Assembly: GCA_946186575.1 (NCBI GenBank)
Contig: CAMHNO010000014.1
Coordinates: 1-56,407 of the forward strand
From: an uncultured Prevotellaceae bacterium
Lineage (GTDB): Bacteria; Bacteroidota; Bacteroidia; Bacteroidales; Muribaculaceae
Direction of reading: 5' to 3'
DNA length: 56,407 nucleotides
Shown: piece by piece, positions 1 through 7,158 of the stretch
How positions within the stretch are numbered: the stretch's first letter is position 1
Layout of the letters: every line of letters starts with the position of its first letter
Program-made: the position numbers and the translations under genes
The notes under the pieces: model-generated
Databases searched by the model: none
Told to the model about the DNA's origin: nothing
The model's input: only the letters and a program-made list of their open reading frames with translations

Positions 1-119
1 AGCCCAGCAGCGTCAAGTTCTGCGCCAAGCTGAACCTGAACTACGTCAGCTGCTCTCCTTACCGTGTGCCCATCGCACGCCTCGCAGCCGCGCAGGCTGC
101 GGTGGAAGCCAGCAAATAA
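1..119 (+). CDS. ppdK: Pyruvate, phosphate dikinase, C-terminal end (partial)
   Basis: Only the last 38 or so codons are present; the frame begins at base 3 and ends in TAA. The peptide contains [17 protein letters not shown], which matches the conserved C-terminus of pyruvate phosphate dikinase, the enzyme that interconverts pyruvate and phosphoenolpyruvate with ATP, AMP and pyrophosphate. In anaerobic Bacteroidales it works at the PEP/pyruvate node in the cytoplasm. The identification rests on this short but distinctive tail. The gene is followed after about 35 bases by a strong hairpin with a T-run, so it probably ends its transcription unit here. Confidence 0.85.
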   Translation, partial: PSSVKFCAKLNLNYVSCSPYRVPIARLAAAQAAVEASK

Positions 120-152
120 GGATTACACCTTAATTATAAATAAATATAATTT

Positions 153-191
153 GCGGTAGAACCTCCTATGTGAGCGTTCTGCCGCTTTTTT
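153..191 (+). terminator. Rho-independent terminator after ppdK
   Basis: A 10-bp stem (gcggtagaac at 153-162 with gttctgccgc at 176-185, one G-U pair) is followed directly by seven T. The left arm and the first loop bases, gcggtagaacctc, recur exactly in the terminator at 780-823. Confidence 0.85.
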
Positions 192-296
192 ATTCTCTCA
201 TATTATTGTCATAAAAGTTATCACACAATAGTTTAAGCCTTGTCCCCTTTTTTATAATAGTTTTTACCATCAGTTAGTAAAAAAACAGCAAATATT

Positions 297-328
297 CTTG
301 ACAATTAAAAAGTTACAACATATCTTTG
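297..328 (+). promoter_or_regulatory. Bacteroidetes-type promoter for the 125-aa cysteine-rich gene
   Basis: CTTG at 297-300, a 20-base spacer, then TATCTTTG (TAnnTTTG) at 321-328. This fits the primary-sigma promoter known in Bacteroidetes and leaves a leader of about 35 bases before the ATG at 370. Confidence 0.75.
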
Positions 329-369
329 CAATACTATAATTTGTTATTAATCCTTTAAACAAAAAACTT

Positions 370-747
370 ATGACAACAAAAATCTTAGCATTATTATGCA
401 CTTTGTTTGCTTTCCATAGTGAGGCATACAAAACCACACAATGCACATGCGGCTCAGATTGCAACTGTATTGAAGCCTGCACATGCACGATTGACTTAGC
501 ACAGATTGCACCCGAAATGCCCCTCGCCTCTGCTGATCGCGAGGCTGGCAAGTGTACATGCGGTGGCAGCCTTAAGTTCAGTGCCAAAGCATTTGCAACC
601 ACAGTGACTTGCACACTCTGCAAGGGGAATAAGGTTTATGGCGGCCAGGTGTGCACGCTATGCAATGGCAATGGTAGCTACACCCAATACTCCTCAGGCT
701 ACATTTGCGAGAAATGCGGCACAAAATACGAGAAGTGGGAACCTTAA
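370..747 (+). CDS. Small secreted cysteine-rich protein with DnaJ-like zinc motifs
   Basis: A 125-residue protein of unknown function. Residues 1-19 look like a signal peptide (short basic start, hydrophobic core, SEA before the likely cleavage site). The mature N-terminus has three CxC pairs at residues 25/27, 31/33 and 37/39, an exact six-residue rhythm reminiscent of metal-binding peptides. The C-terminal half has two CxxCxGx motifs (TCTLCKGNK, VCTLCNGNG), as in the DnaJ zinc finger, and a last CEKCGTKYE pair. I infer a metal- or disulfide-rich envelope protein. It has its own promoter and is flanked by terminators, so it is monocistronic. The opposite-strand frames here lack promoter support and were not called. 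Confidence 0.8.
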   Translation: MTTKILALLCTLFAFHSEAYKTTQCTCGSDCNCIEACTCTIDLAQIAPEMPLASADREAGKCTCGGSLKFSAKAFATTVTCTLCKGNKVYGGQVCTLCNGNGSYTQYSSGYICEKCGTKYEKWEP

Positions 748-779
748 GCCCCAAGTCAAAGTTAGCAGACTAAAAGCAC

Positions 780-823
780 AAGCGGTAGAACCTCTCAATG
801 AGTTTCTACCGCTTAAGTTTTTA
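780..823 (+). terminator. Rho-independent terminator after the cysteine-rich gene
   Basis: Ten-bp perfect stem (agcggtagaa at 781-790, ttctaccgct at 804-813) followed by taagttttt. It shares a 13-base stretch with the ppdK terminator, so the small gene is bracketed by two related hairpins. Confidence 0.75.
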
Positions 824-1065
824 GGCCTATTGGTCATTTTTTAGGATAAAATCTCTGAAAAAGCCATCAACACTTATCCTTGCAGTATTTCAACTCTTTT
901 ATGAGAATTATAGGTGTTCATTTTACCCTTAAGCCTAATAATTTGACAAAAAAACTATTATTGTCCAGTAAAAAAATGCTAAGCACTTGTAACTAGTTGA
1001 TAATAAGCTTAAAATGACGTTTGGCAATTGTGGGGGCTTGGATTTTATATGTCAGAGTTTTTGGA
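824..1065. other. AT-rich intergenic stretch
   Basis: I see no gene, clear promoter or strong hairpin in this stretch. It separates the small cysteine-rich gene from the palindromic repeat at 1066-1188. Confidence 0.5.
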
Positions 1066-1188
1066 CAGCTCCCCTCCTAAGCTAGGAGGGGTTGGGGGTG
1101 GTATGATAAAGTCAAGTATTTGTAACTCACCGTGTGTGCCATACCCCTCAGTCACTTCGTGACTGCTCCCCTAAGCAAGGGAAGCAAC
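1066..1188. repeat. Compound palindromic intergenic repeat
   Basis: Three palindromes lie close together: cccctccta/taggagggg at 1071-1091 (9-bp perfect arms, 3-base loop), agtcac/gtgact at 1150-1164, and gcttccc-type arms around 1165-1185. G- and C-rich blocks (gttgggggtgg, acccctc) sit between them. There is no coding frame. It resembles the short non-coding palindromic elements scattered between Bacteroidales genes; copy number cannot be judged from one copy. It lies just past the stop of the WG-repeat gene, so it could also end that transcript. Confidence 0.55.
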
Positions 1189-1224
1189 TACTCCTCCTTT
1201 ATCGGACAATATAAAAAAACATTA

Positions 1225-3516
1225 TTACCTGTCTGTATTGATCTTTTCACCCTTCGTGTTGAAGAAAAAATTTTCATCATTTAGTTCAACCTCTATTATA
1301 TCATCCTCAATGGTATAGATAATATCATATATGCATGGTAGGATTTCCTCGCCCTTAGTGTTGATAATTCCATATTTTGAATCAATTGTCACCTTGGCAA
1401 TACCATTTTCAAAATAATTTATGTAATCATACTTGAATGGTACGATTTCTTCTCCCTTAAAGTTTATGAGTCCATATTTGCTGCCTATTGTGACTCTTGC
1501 AATTCCATTTTCAAAGCCATATGCGACATCAAATTTGCAAGGAATAACCAAATCTCCCTTGTGGTTTATATATCCATATTTACCGTCAACCATCACCGCG
1601 GCCAAGCCTTCGCAGAAAGCCCCTGCATTTTCAAAACTGAAGGGTATTACAACCTCTTCTTTGTTGTTGATGAAACCACACTTACCATCAACCATCACAG
1701 CTGCTACCCCTTCTTTGAAGATCCCTGCATTTTCATACTTAAATGGTATAACTGTTTCGCCCTTACTGTTGATAAAACCAACCTTGTCATCAAAAAATAC
1801 AGCTGCCATACCCTCTCCGAATAGATTAACATTTTTATATTTACATGGAATCGCCAATTTTCCATTGGCGTCAATGAACCCCCATTTGCTATCTATCGAC
1901 ACAGGAACAAACCCATCCTTAAAAAAGTAAAATATCTCATCATAAAAACACTGCTCTGGGCTTATGCCTTCAGAGTTTATTATTCTCCATTTCGTTGTTT
2001 CATAATCCTTTATCTTTACCAATTGCTCACTCAGCACTTCTGCCTCAAGATTATCATATTTGCAGGGGATGATCTCCTTATTGGTAGTAGTACAGTAAAG
2101 CCCTTCTTTTACTTCCTCACCATCACGTATGCCGATTTTCAAAAAGCCGTTTTCTAATGGACTAAAATAATCATACTTACAGGGTACAACCTCATTACAA
2201 GATTTTAGGTCAAAAACTCCTTTATTTCCAGTTTCCTGACTTCCTTTTTGAATAATTGCCAAACTATCATTCTCAATATAAACATCGTCATACTTACAGG
2301 GCACAACCTCCCGTTTCGCTTTCAAACTGAAAAGTCCATATTTTGCCGTTTCATCTTCTCCAATCTTCAATTTCAAGAAATCATCATTACTAAATAAGAA
2401 ATATTGAATCTCATCATATTTATAAGGTGTGAGCACTTGATTGTTTTTTATATCAAGAAATCCCCACTTTCCATCTTTATCTGCCTGGATTGTGGCTAAG
2501 CCCTTACCTGCAATGCCGATGTTTTCATAAATACATGGAGTAAGCACTTTGTCCTCATCAATTTTTAATAATCCCCATTTCGTGTCATCATTGAGCATGA
2601 CAGCAGCATAGTCATGGCTATTGCTTATTATGCCTATATTATGGTATTTGCAAGGCACTGCCTCTTTGTAAGTCTTAGTATCAAGAAGCCCACATTTCAT
2701 GTTCTCATCTTGCCCCATAGTAATAATCATAAAATCCTGATTGAAAAAAGTATAAACTATATTATCATAGATGCATGGCACAACCTCACTGCCTACACTT
2801 ATATTGAATAATCCATGTTTATTAGAATCATATTTCGAGACAATGAATAATTCATCATTCACATAATCAACATAATCATAGATACATGGTATTATTTGCT
2901 CGCCTACATTGTTAATAGCTCCATACTTTTCATTTTCATCATTTTCAATAGTCACTTTATATCCTCCATTGAAAGAATAGACTTCATTAAATTTAAAGGG
3001 TACGACCGTTTCTCCTTTCTTGTTAATAAATCCCCATTTGCCAAGAGAATTACTCACAGCCGCCAAACCTTCTCTAAACGATTTGACTTCAATGTATTTG
3101 AATGATATAACCTGTTTCCCGGCATTATCGATGAACCCCCATTTAGGGTTTTCTTTATTTCCAAAATTCACTGCTGCTAGGCCTTCACTAAATTCCTTTA
3201 CTTCAATATATTTACATGGGACAACGAGCTTGCCTCGCAGGTTCACAAATCCCCATTTGCCGGTGTCGTCATCTCCAATCCTCACAGCCGCCAATTGTTC
3301 ACTGAAGCTGTTGACATCGTCATAAATATAAGGAACTATTAGGTTTCCGTTTTCGTCTTCAAAGCCATACTTACCGTTTTTTTCTACTTGAGAGAGATAT
3401 CCCGCCGAGTCAATGGCTTCATAGTCAATTCGGAGGGTGCTTTGTGCATCAACAGATAAAGCATTAAAACTCAAGACCAGTACTGTGAGCAGAATCGCGA
3501 TTTTCTTTGTATTCAT
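1225..3516 (-). CDS. Secreted WG-repeat protein
   Basis: 763 residues. The first 25 form a signal peptide ending in ...NALSVDAQ. The rest is built from about 19 WG repeats of roughly 35 residues, each with a (K)(W/Y)G(F/L)(I/F) strand followed by a (V/I)(I/V)P(C/F/Y)(K/I)YD turn, for example KWGFVNLRGK...VPCKYIE. WG repeats occur in many surface or secreted proteins of gut Bacteroidetes; their function is not known and the fold is thought to be beta-rich. The protein starts 62 bases after the stop of rsgA, with no convincing promoter in the gap, so read-through from rsgA is possible. A palindromic repeat lies downstream. No catalytic motif is visible. Confidence 0.88.
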   Translation of the reverse strand: MNTKKIAILLTVLVLSFNALSVDAQSTLRIDYEAIDSAGYLSQVEKNGKYGFEDENGNLIVPYIYDDVNSFSEQLAAVRIGDDDTGKWGFVNLRGKLVVPCKYIEVKEFSEGLAAVNFGNKENPKWGFIDNAGKQVISFKYIEVKSFREGLAAVSNSLGKWGFINKKGETVVPFKFNEVYSFNGGYKVTIENDENEKYGAINNVGEQIIPCIYDYVDYVNDELFIVSKYDSNKHGLFNISVGSEVVPCIYDNIVYTFFNQDFMIITMGQDENMKCGLLDTKTYKEAVPCKYHNIGIISNSHDYAAVMLNDDTKWGLLKIDEDKVLTPCIYENIGIAGKGLATIQADKDGKWGFLDIKNNQVLTPYKYDEIQYFLFSNDDFLKLKIGEDETAKYGLFSLKAKREVVPCKYDDVYIENDSLAIIQKGSQETGNKGVFDLKSCNEVVPCKYDYFSPLENGFLKIGIRDGEEVKEGLYCTTTNKEIIPCKYDNLEAEVLSEQLVKIKDYETTKWRIINSEGISPEQCFYDEIFYFFKDGFVPVSIDSKWGFIDANGKLAIPCKYKNVNLFGEGMAAVFFDDKVGFINSKGETVIPFKYENAGIFKEGVAAVMVDGKCGFINNKEEVVIPFSFENAGAFCEGLAAVMVDGKYGYINHKGDLVIPCKFDVAYGFENGIARVTIGSKYGLINFKGEEIVPFKYDYINYFENGIAKVTIDSKYGIINTKGEEILPCIYDIIYTIEDDIIEVELNDENFFFNTKGEKINTDR

Positions 3517-3578
3517 AATCGTTAGTATGTTTATAATTTAATCCTATTATTCCTGAATTTGCATAATTATATTCCATA

Positions 3579-4523
3579 TCAAAATGGCTTGCGGTACTTG
3601 TCGGGGGCGGTGTCGTCCATGATGCTCAGGTAGCTATTGTAGCGCGATTGACTAATGCGGCTCTGCTCCACCGCCTCGCGCACGGCGCAACCAGGCTCGT
3701 GAGTGTGGGTGCAATTGCTGTATTTACACTCCTTAGACACTTTGAAAATCTCGGGGAAATAGTGAGCTATCTCGCTTTTCTCAAAGTCGATAGTGCCAAA
3801 CCCCTTTACGCCAGGTGTGTCGATTATGTGTCCTGCATCATCGCCAGGAATGTCGAGCATCTCACTGAAGGTGGTAGTGTGCATGCCTGTGTGATGCACC
3901 TCGGATATCTCCCCTACCTTGAGCCGTGCATCAGGCACCAACTCATTGATGATAGAGCTCTTTCCAACTCCCGAATTGCCGCTGAACAGTGCCGTCTTTC
4001 CACGCAACTCACTGCGCAGCAAATCCAGCCCCTCGCCTGTCATCACCGACATGGGAACAACTGTGTAACCAATGCTCCTATACAAATAAATAACAGCATC
4101 GAGCAACTCGCGGTCCTCAGGCTCGGTGAGCAAGTCAATCTTGTTGAAAACGATTGTGACTGGTACGTTATAAGCCTCGGCAGTAGCAAGGAAGCGATCG
4201 ACAAACACCGTGCTGGTCTCGGGATTGACGAGCGTGACCACCAGCACAGCCATGTCAAGATTGGCGGCAAGAATCTGGAACTCGCGTGATAGATTGCTGG
4301 CACGGCGAATGATGTAGTTGCGGCGTGGCATGATGCCGCGAATGAACGCTGTGCCATCATCCTTGACCTCAATTTCCACATTGTCGCCCACAGCCACAGG
4401 ATTAGTGCAACGGAAACCTTTTAGCCTCAGGTTCCCCTTGATCTTGCTGTTGTGCTCAGTGCCATCGGCTGTGCGCACTACATACCAGCTTCCTGTGTTC
4501 TTTATTACACGTCCTTGCTGCAT
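3579..4523 (-). CDS. rsgA: Ribosome small-subunit-dependent GTPase A
   Basis: RsgA (YjeQ) is a circularly permuted GTPase that helps mature the 30S subunit and is stimulated by it. The 314-residue product has the full layout: N-terminal OB-fold (about 1-65), G4 NKID at 127-130, P-loop GNSGVGKSS at 182-190, G3 DTPG at 235-238, and a C-terminal zinc site with C266, C271, H273 and C279. Order G4-G1-G3 is the permutation diagnostic for this family. The start at 4523 is supported by a promoter 25 bases upstream with ideal spacing. The gene is divergent from the small winged-helix gene and upstream of the WG-repeat gene. Confidence 0.97.
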   Translation of the reverse strand: MQQGRVIKNTGSWYVVRTADGTEHNSKIKGNLRLKGFRCTNPVAVGDNVEIEVKDDGTAFIRGIMPRRNYIIRRASNLSREFQILAANLDMAVLVVTLVNPETSTVFVDRFLATAEAYNVPVTIVFNKIDLLTEPEDRELLDAVIYLYRSIGYTVVPMSVMTGEGLDLLRSELRGKTALFSGNSGVGKSSIINELVPDARLKVGEISEVHHTGMHTTTFSEMLDIPGDDAGHIIDTPGVKGFGTIDFEKSEIAHYFPEIFKVSKECKYSNCTHTHEPGCAVREAVEQSRISQSRYNSYLSIMDDTAPDKYRKPF

Positions 4524-4547
4524 CAGTTATTAATGAAAATAGTTCTG

Positions 4548-4579
4548 CAAAATTACTCATTTATCACGACATTACCAAG
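4548..4579 (-). promoter_or_regulatory. Bacteroidetes-type promoter of rsgA
   Basis: On the minus strand: CTTG at 4579-4576, 20-base spacer, TAATTTTG (TAnnTTTG) at 4555-4548. It is divergent from the promoter at 4634-4665, with 54 bases between them. Confidence 0.8.
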
Positions 4580-4633
4580 CAATGCTTTGTAAAACGATTG
4601 CAGACTGCAGAAATCGAAATTGAAACAACTTTT

Positions 4634-4665
4634 CTTGGCAATATGTTATAAAACATGTAATTTTG
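4634..4665 (+). promoter_or_regulatory. Bacteroidetes-type promoter of the winged-helix gene
   Basis: CTTG at 4634-4637, 20-base spacer, TAATTTTG at 4658-4665. The predicted leader is about 40 bases. Confidence 0.8.
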
Positions 4666-4711
4666 CATCGTTATTTTAACAAACAAGAAGTTTTACATAA
4701 AATTTTTAATT

Positions 4712-4921
4712 ATGAACGTAGAAACAATTGGTCTGTGGGCTGGCGCAGTTTGGAACGCTCTAAACGACGCTAACGGCACTCAGGACATGAAAGGTTTGAA
4801 GAAAGTAACCAAACTGAAAGAAAAAGAAGTGTTTGCTGCTATTGGTTGGCTCGCTCGTGAAGGAAAAGTCTACACCACAAGCGACGAAGAGGGCAAGCAG
4901 ATTGAGGTTACTTTGGTCTAA
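4712..4921 (+). CDS. Small winged-helix domain protein (DUF2582-like)
   Basis: A 69-residue protein that is a single winged helix-turn-helix: NVETIGLWAGAVWNAL, a connecting helix (MKGLKKVTKLKEKEVFAAIGWLAREGKV) here summarised by its KLKEKEVFAAIGWLAREGKV part, and a two-strand wing (YTTSDEEGKQIEVTLV). It resembles the DUF2582 family, common in Bacteroidetes and of unknown role. The fold suggests DNA or nucleic-acid binding, but there is no evidence for targets. The gene stands alone with its own promoter and a strong shared terminator. The divergent arrangement with rsgA would allow it to affect rsgA; that is speculation. Confidence 0.85.
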   Translation: MNVETIGLWAGAVWNALNDANGTQDMKGLKKVTKLKEKEVFAAIGWLAREGKVYTTSDEEGKQIEVTLV

Positions 4922-4940
4922 GTAAAGATTTTGAGGTTTA

Positions 4941-4988
4941 TTTAAACAAAAGAGGGTGCGACTAATATCGCATCCTCTTTTGTTTAAA
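4941..4988. terminator. Bidirectional terminator between convergent genes
   Basis: A 20-bp stem (tttaaacaaaagagggtgcg at 4941-4960 with cgcatcctcttttgtttaaa at 4969-4988, one G-U) whose arms carry both an A-run and a T-run. It can end the winged-helix gene on plus and the lipoprotein gene on minus. Confidence 0.9.
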
Positions 4989-5005
4989 CCCTTCAAGGCT
5001 TAAGA

Positions 5006-5788
5006 TTATTGAACCTTGCCACCCAGCAGGCGGAACAATTCATAGGTGTGCTTGAAACGCTCGAGTTCTTCTGAAGTCAAGAACAAGCGGTGGTTCACTC
5101 CACCCTCGCTCAAGAGCAGGATATTGGCTGTCTTGCAGTGAGCAAGAGCTGCAAAGAAATCTTTCGACTCGGGAGTGATAACGTCGTCAAAATTCTCCAT
5201 ATAGTAGTTGCCGTCACGAGTGCGGCTGATTGTCGACGGAGTGTACTCATATTTAAACCCATCGGCTGTGAGCCTGAGTTTGTTGAAGTTCACCGAGTCG
5301 TCGGCATAGAAGTGCACTACCAAGTGGAGCGATTGTGCAACACCATCTTTAACGGTGAAATAGAAATAGCATTCATTGCTTTTAACACTGGTGTTGATCT
5401 TCTTGTGAACAAAATCCTGACTTCCATCAGTGCTTTGCTTTGACGACTTGAAAAATTGAATGATCTCGTTAGGATCGGTGTTTATTACCTCATCATCAAG
5501 CCACACGAAACGCTGGGGCGTTTGTTCCTCATAGACTGGGACAACTATGCTGTTGTAATCGATGCTCAACAACGAGTCGAGCGAGGCGCGGCGTGCCTTC
5601 TCCTGGGCAAGTTGTGCCGCATTGATTGAGTCTTGACGAGCCAGCTGCTCGGGAGTGAGAGTTCTATGGCCCTTGCAGGTGCAGTCTAAGCTGTTGCAGC
5701 TGCAATTGCACACACTCCCAAATAGCGATGCACATGACACATTGACCATCGCGAGTGCGATTGCTGTTAAATAGACAATTTTTTTCAT
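5006..5788 (-). CDS. Cysteine-rich lipoprotein of unknown function
   Basis: 260 residues. A lipoprotein signal is followed by a lipobox (NVSC, Cys19), so the protein is probably anchored in the outer membrane. Just after it comes a cysteine cluster (C27, C29, C31, C36, C38; pattern CxCxC-x4-CxC) and then a helical, alanine-rich linker (about 45-75). The remaining ~180 residues look like a mixed alpha/beta domain with no motif I recognise. The cluster recalls the CxC pairs in the small secreted protein at 370-747. The gene has its own promoter and shares a terminator with the winged-helix gene. Confidence 0.8.
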   Translation of the reverse strand: MKKIVYLTAIALAMVNVSCASLFGSVCNCSCNSLDCTCKGHRTLTPEQLARQDSINAAQLAQEKARRASLDSLLSIDYNSIVVPVYEEQTPQRFVWLDDEVINTDPNEIIQFFKSSKQSTDGSQDFVHKKINTSVKSNECYFYFTVKDGVAQSLHLVVHFYADDSVNFNKLRLTADGFKYEYTPSTISRTRDGNYYMENFDDVITPESKDFFAALAHCKTANILLLSEGGVNHRLFLTSEELERFKHTYELFRLLGGKVQ

Positions 5789-5848
5789 TTCGTTTTACTT
5801 TATTTTTTATTTAACTGTTTCCCAAAAGATGTAAAAAATGAATTCTCT

Positions 5849-5880
5849 CAAAATTAGAGCAAGTCGAGAGAAAAACCAAA
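5849..5880 (-). promoter_or_regulatory. Bacteroidetes-type promoter of the cysteine-rich lipoprotein gene
   Basis: Minus strand: TTTG at 5880-5877, 20-base spacer, TAATTTTG at 5856-5849. The leader is about 55 bases. Confidence 0.8.
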
Positions 5881-6059
5881 TTTATTTGAGTTTTTCCAAG
5901 ACGCAGCCTAATTTATCTAAAATCAAGCGCAAAATTACATAAATAACCTAATACTGGCAATATTATCAGCTAATTATTCGAGAAAAACACTCAAAAAATC
6001 ATTTTTTGATAAAATGCTCACGCCCGCAAGTTTTTTACAAAGATAAAACTTTGTCTCGC

Positions 6060-7148
6060 TTAATCGCTTTTTTGAGACATTGCATTGTCTACTGCATCAA
6101 TCAATTCCTTGCCATTGAGACCTCGCAGCAATATCTTGCCCTTGTCGTCGAGTAGCATGATGTGAGGGATACCGGCGATGCCATAGAGATCGGTGGGCTC
6201 GGTAGTGTATTGGCTGGCCATCATCACATGCCACGGTATCGACAGCTCGGCAATGGCAGCCTTGGTGTCCTGAGGCTTATCCCACACTGCAACGCCCACA
6301 ATCTGCAACCCCTTGCCTGCATATTTCTCATGAAGCTGCATGAGCGAGCCCTGAATTTCCTTGCGGCACGGGCCGCACCAGCTTGCCCAAAAGTCTACAA
6401 GGGTGTAGGCACCATCCTTGCCCACGTGGTCACTCAACTTATCGACCTTGCCATCGGGAGTGGTCATTTTGATGTCGACATAGTTTTTTCCCACTGCAGT
6501 GTTCTCAACTGCGGCAGCATCGCTCACTGCTTTCTTGATGCGCTTGTAGCTGCGGTAGCCTGCTGGAGCCGCGCTCAATTGTTTTTCAAGTTCTGAGGTG
6601 GTGAATGAGCTATAGATCACATAATTAGTGAAAGCCCACACGCCCAGTGCGTTGTCTTTATTCTCTTTATAGCACTTGAACAGGATGTCGGTTTGTTGTT
6701 TCTCGAGCTGCTTGTTGCGCGCCTCGGCCTCATCCTGGGTGATAGATTGGTTATTCAAATCGGTGTCTATCTGCTCCCATCCCTGTTCGAGCTTCTCAAG
6801 CTCAGCATTGAGCATGTTGAGCTTGTCGTTGAGCGGGGTACCGCGTGTAACAATTTTCTCGTTCCACTCAACATTTATCTCGCCTGGCTCCACCACAAGC
6901 TCAAGACGATTGCCATCGACTACAAGGCGTGCAAAAAACGAACTGTCAACATCGCCCTTAAGCAAAAGATGCTTCTCGGAAACCGTCGTGCTGTCGATTG
7001 TGTCGCCCGTGTCGTAGTTGGTTAAATAGGCCTTTTTGCCATCGAAGATGTGATCGCCAAAGTTTACATTTATTTTGTAGCTCCCCTGCGAGCACGACGC
7101 CATCATGCCCATCGCGGCCACAGCAATAGCAAGTAATAATTTCTTCAT
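6060..7148 (-). CDS. TlpA-like thioredoxin-fold lipoprotein (DUF4369 N-terminus)
   Basis: 362 residues. Lipobox ASC with Cys19 indicates a lipoprotein. Residues ~25-105 resemble the DUF4369 beta-domain typical of Bacteroidetes TlpA-like proteins, followed by a helical region (~105-215), and a thioredoxin-fold domain (~220-355) with WASWCGPC (C258, C261) and a later cis-proline region (GIPHIML). Such proteins act as disulfide reductases in the envelope, for cytochrome maturation or for repair of exported proteins; the partner here is unknown. The gene begins 10 bases after the GH3 gene stop, so the two are almost certainly co-transcribed. Confidence 0.9.
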   Translation of the reverse strand: MKKLLLAIAVAAMGMMASCSQGSYKINVNFGDHIFDGKKAYLTNYDTGDTIDSTTVSEKHLLLKGDVDSSFFARLVVDGNRLELVVEPGEINVEWNEKIVTRGTPLNDKLNMLNAELEKLEQGWEQIDTDLNNQSITQDEAEARNKQLEKQQTDILFKCYKENKDNALGVWAFTNYVIYSSFTTSELEKQLSAAPAGYRSYKRIKKAVSDAAAVENTAVGKNYVDIKMTTPDGKVDKLSDHVGKDGAYTLVDFWASWCGPCRKEIQGSLMQLHEKYAGKGLQIVGVAVWDKPQDTKAAIAELSIPWHVMMASQYTTEPTDLYGIAGIPHIMLLDDKGKILLRGLNGKELIDAVDNAMSQKSD

Positions 7149-7158
7149 GCTCTTTACT

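Noticed and set aside
270-623. 117-codon minus-strand frame over the small cysteine-rich gene
   Set aside because: The plus-strand frame has a promoter, a signal peptide and flanking terminators; the minus frame has none.
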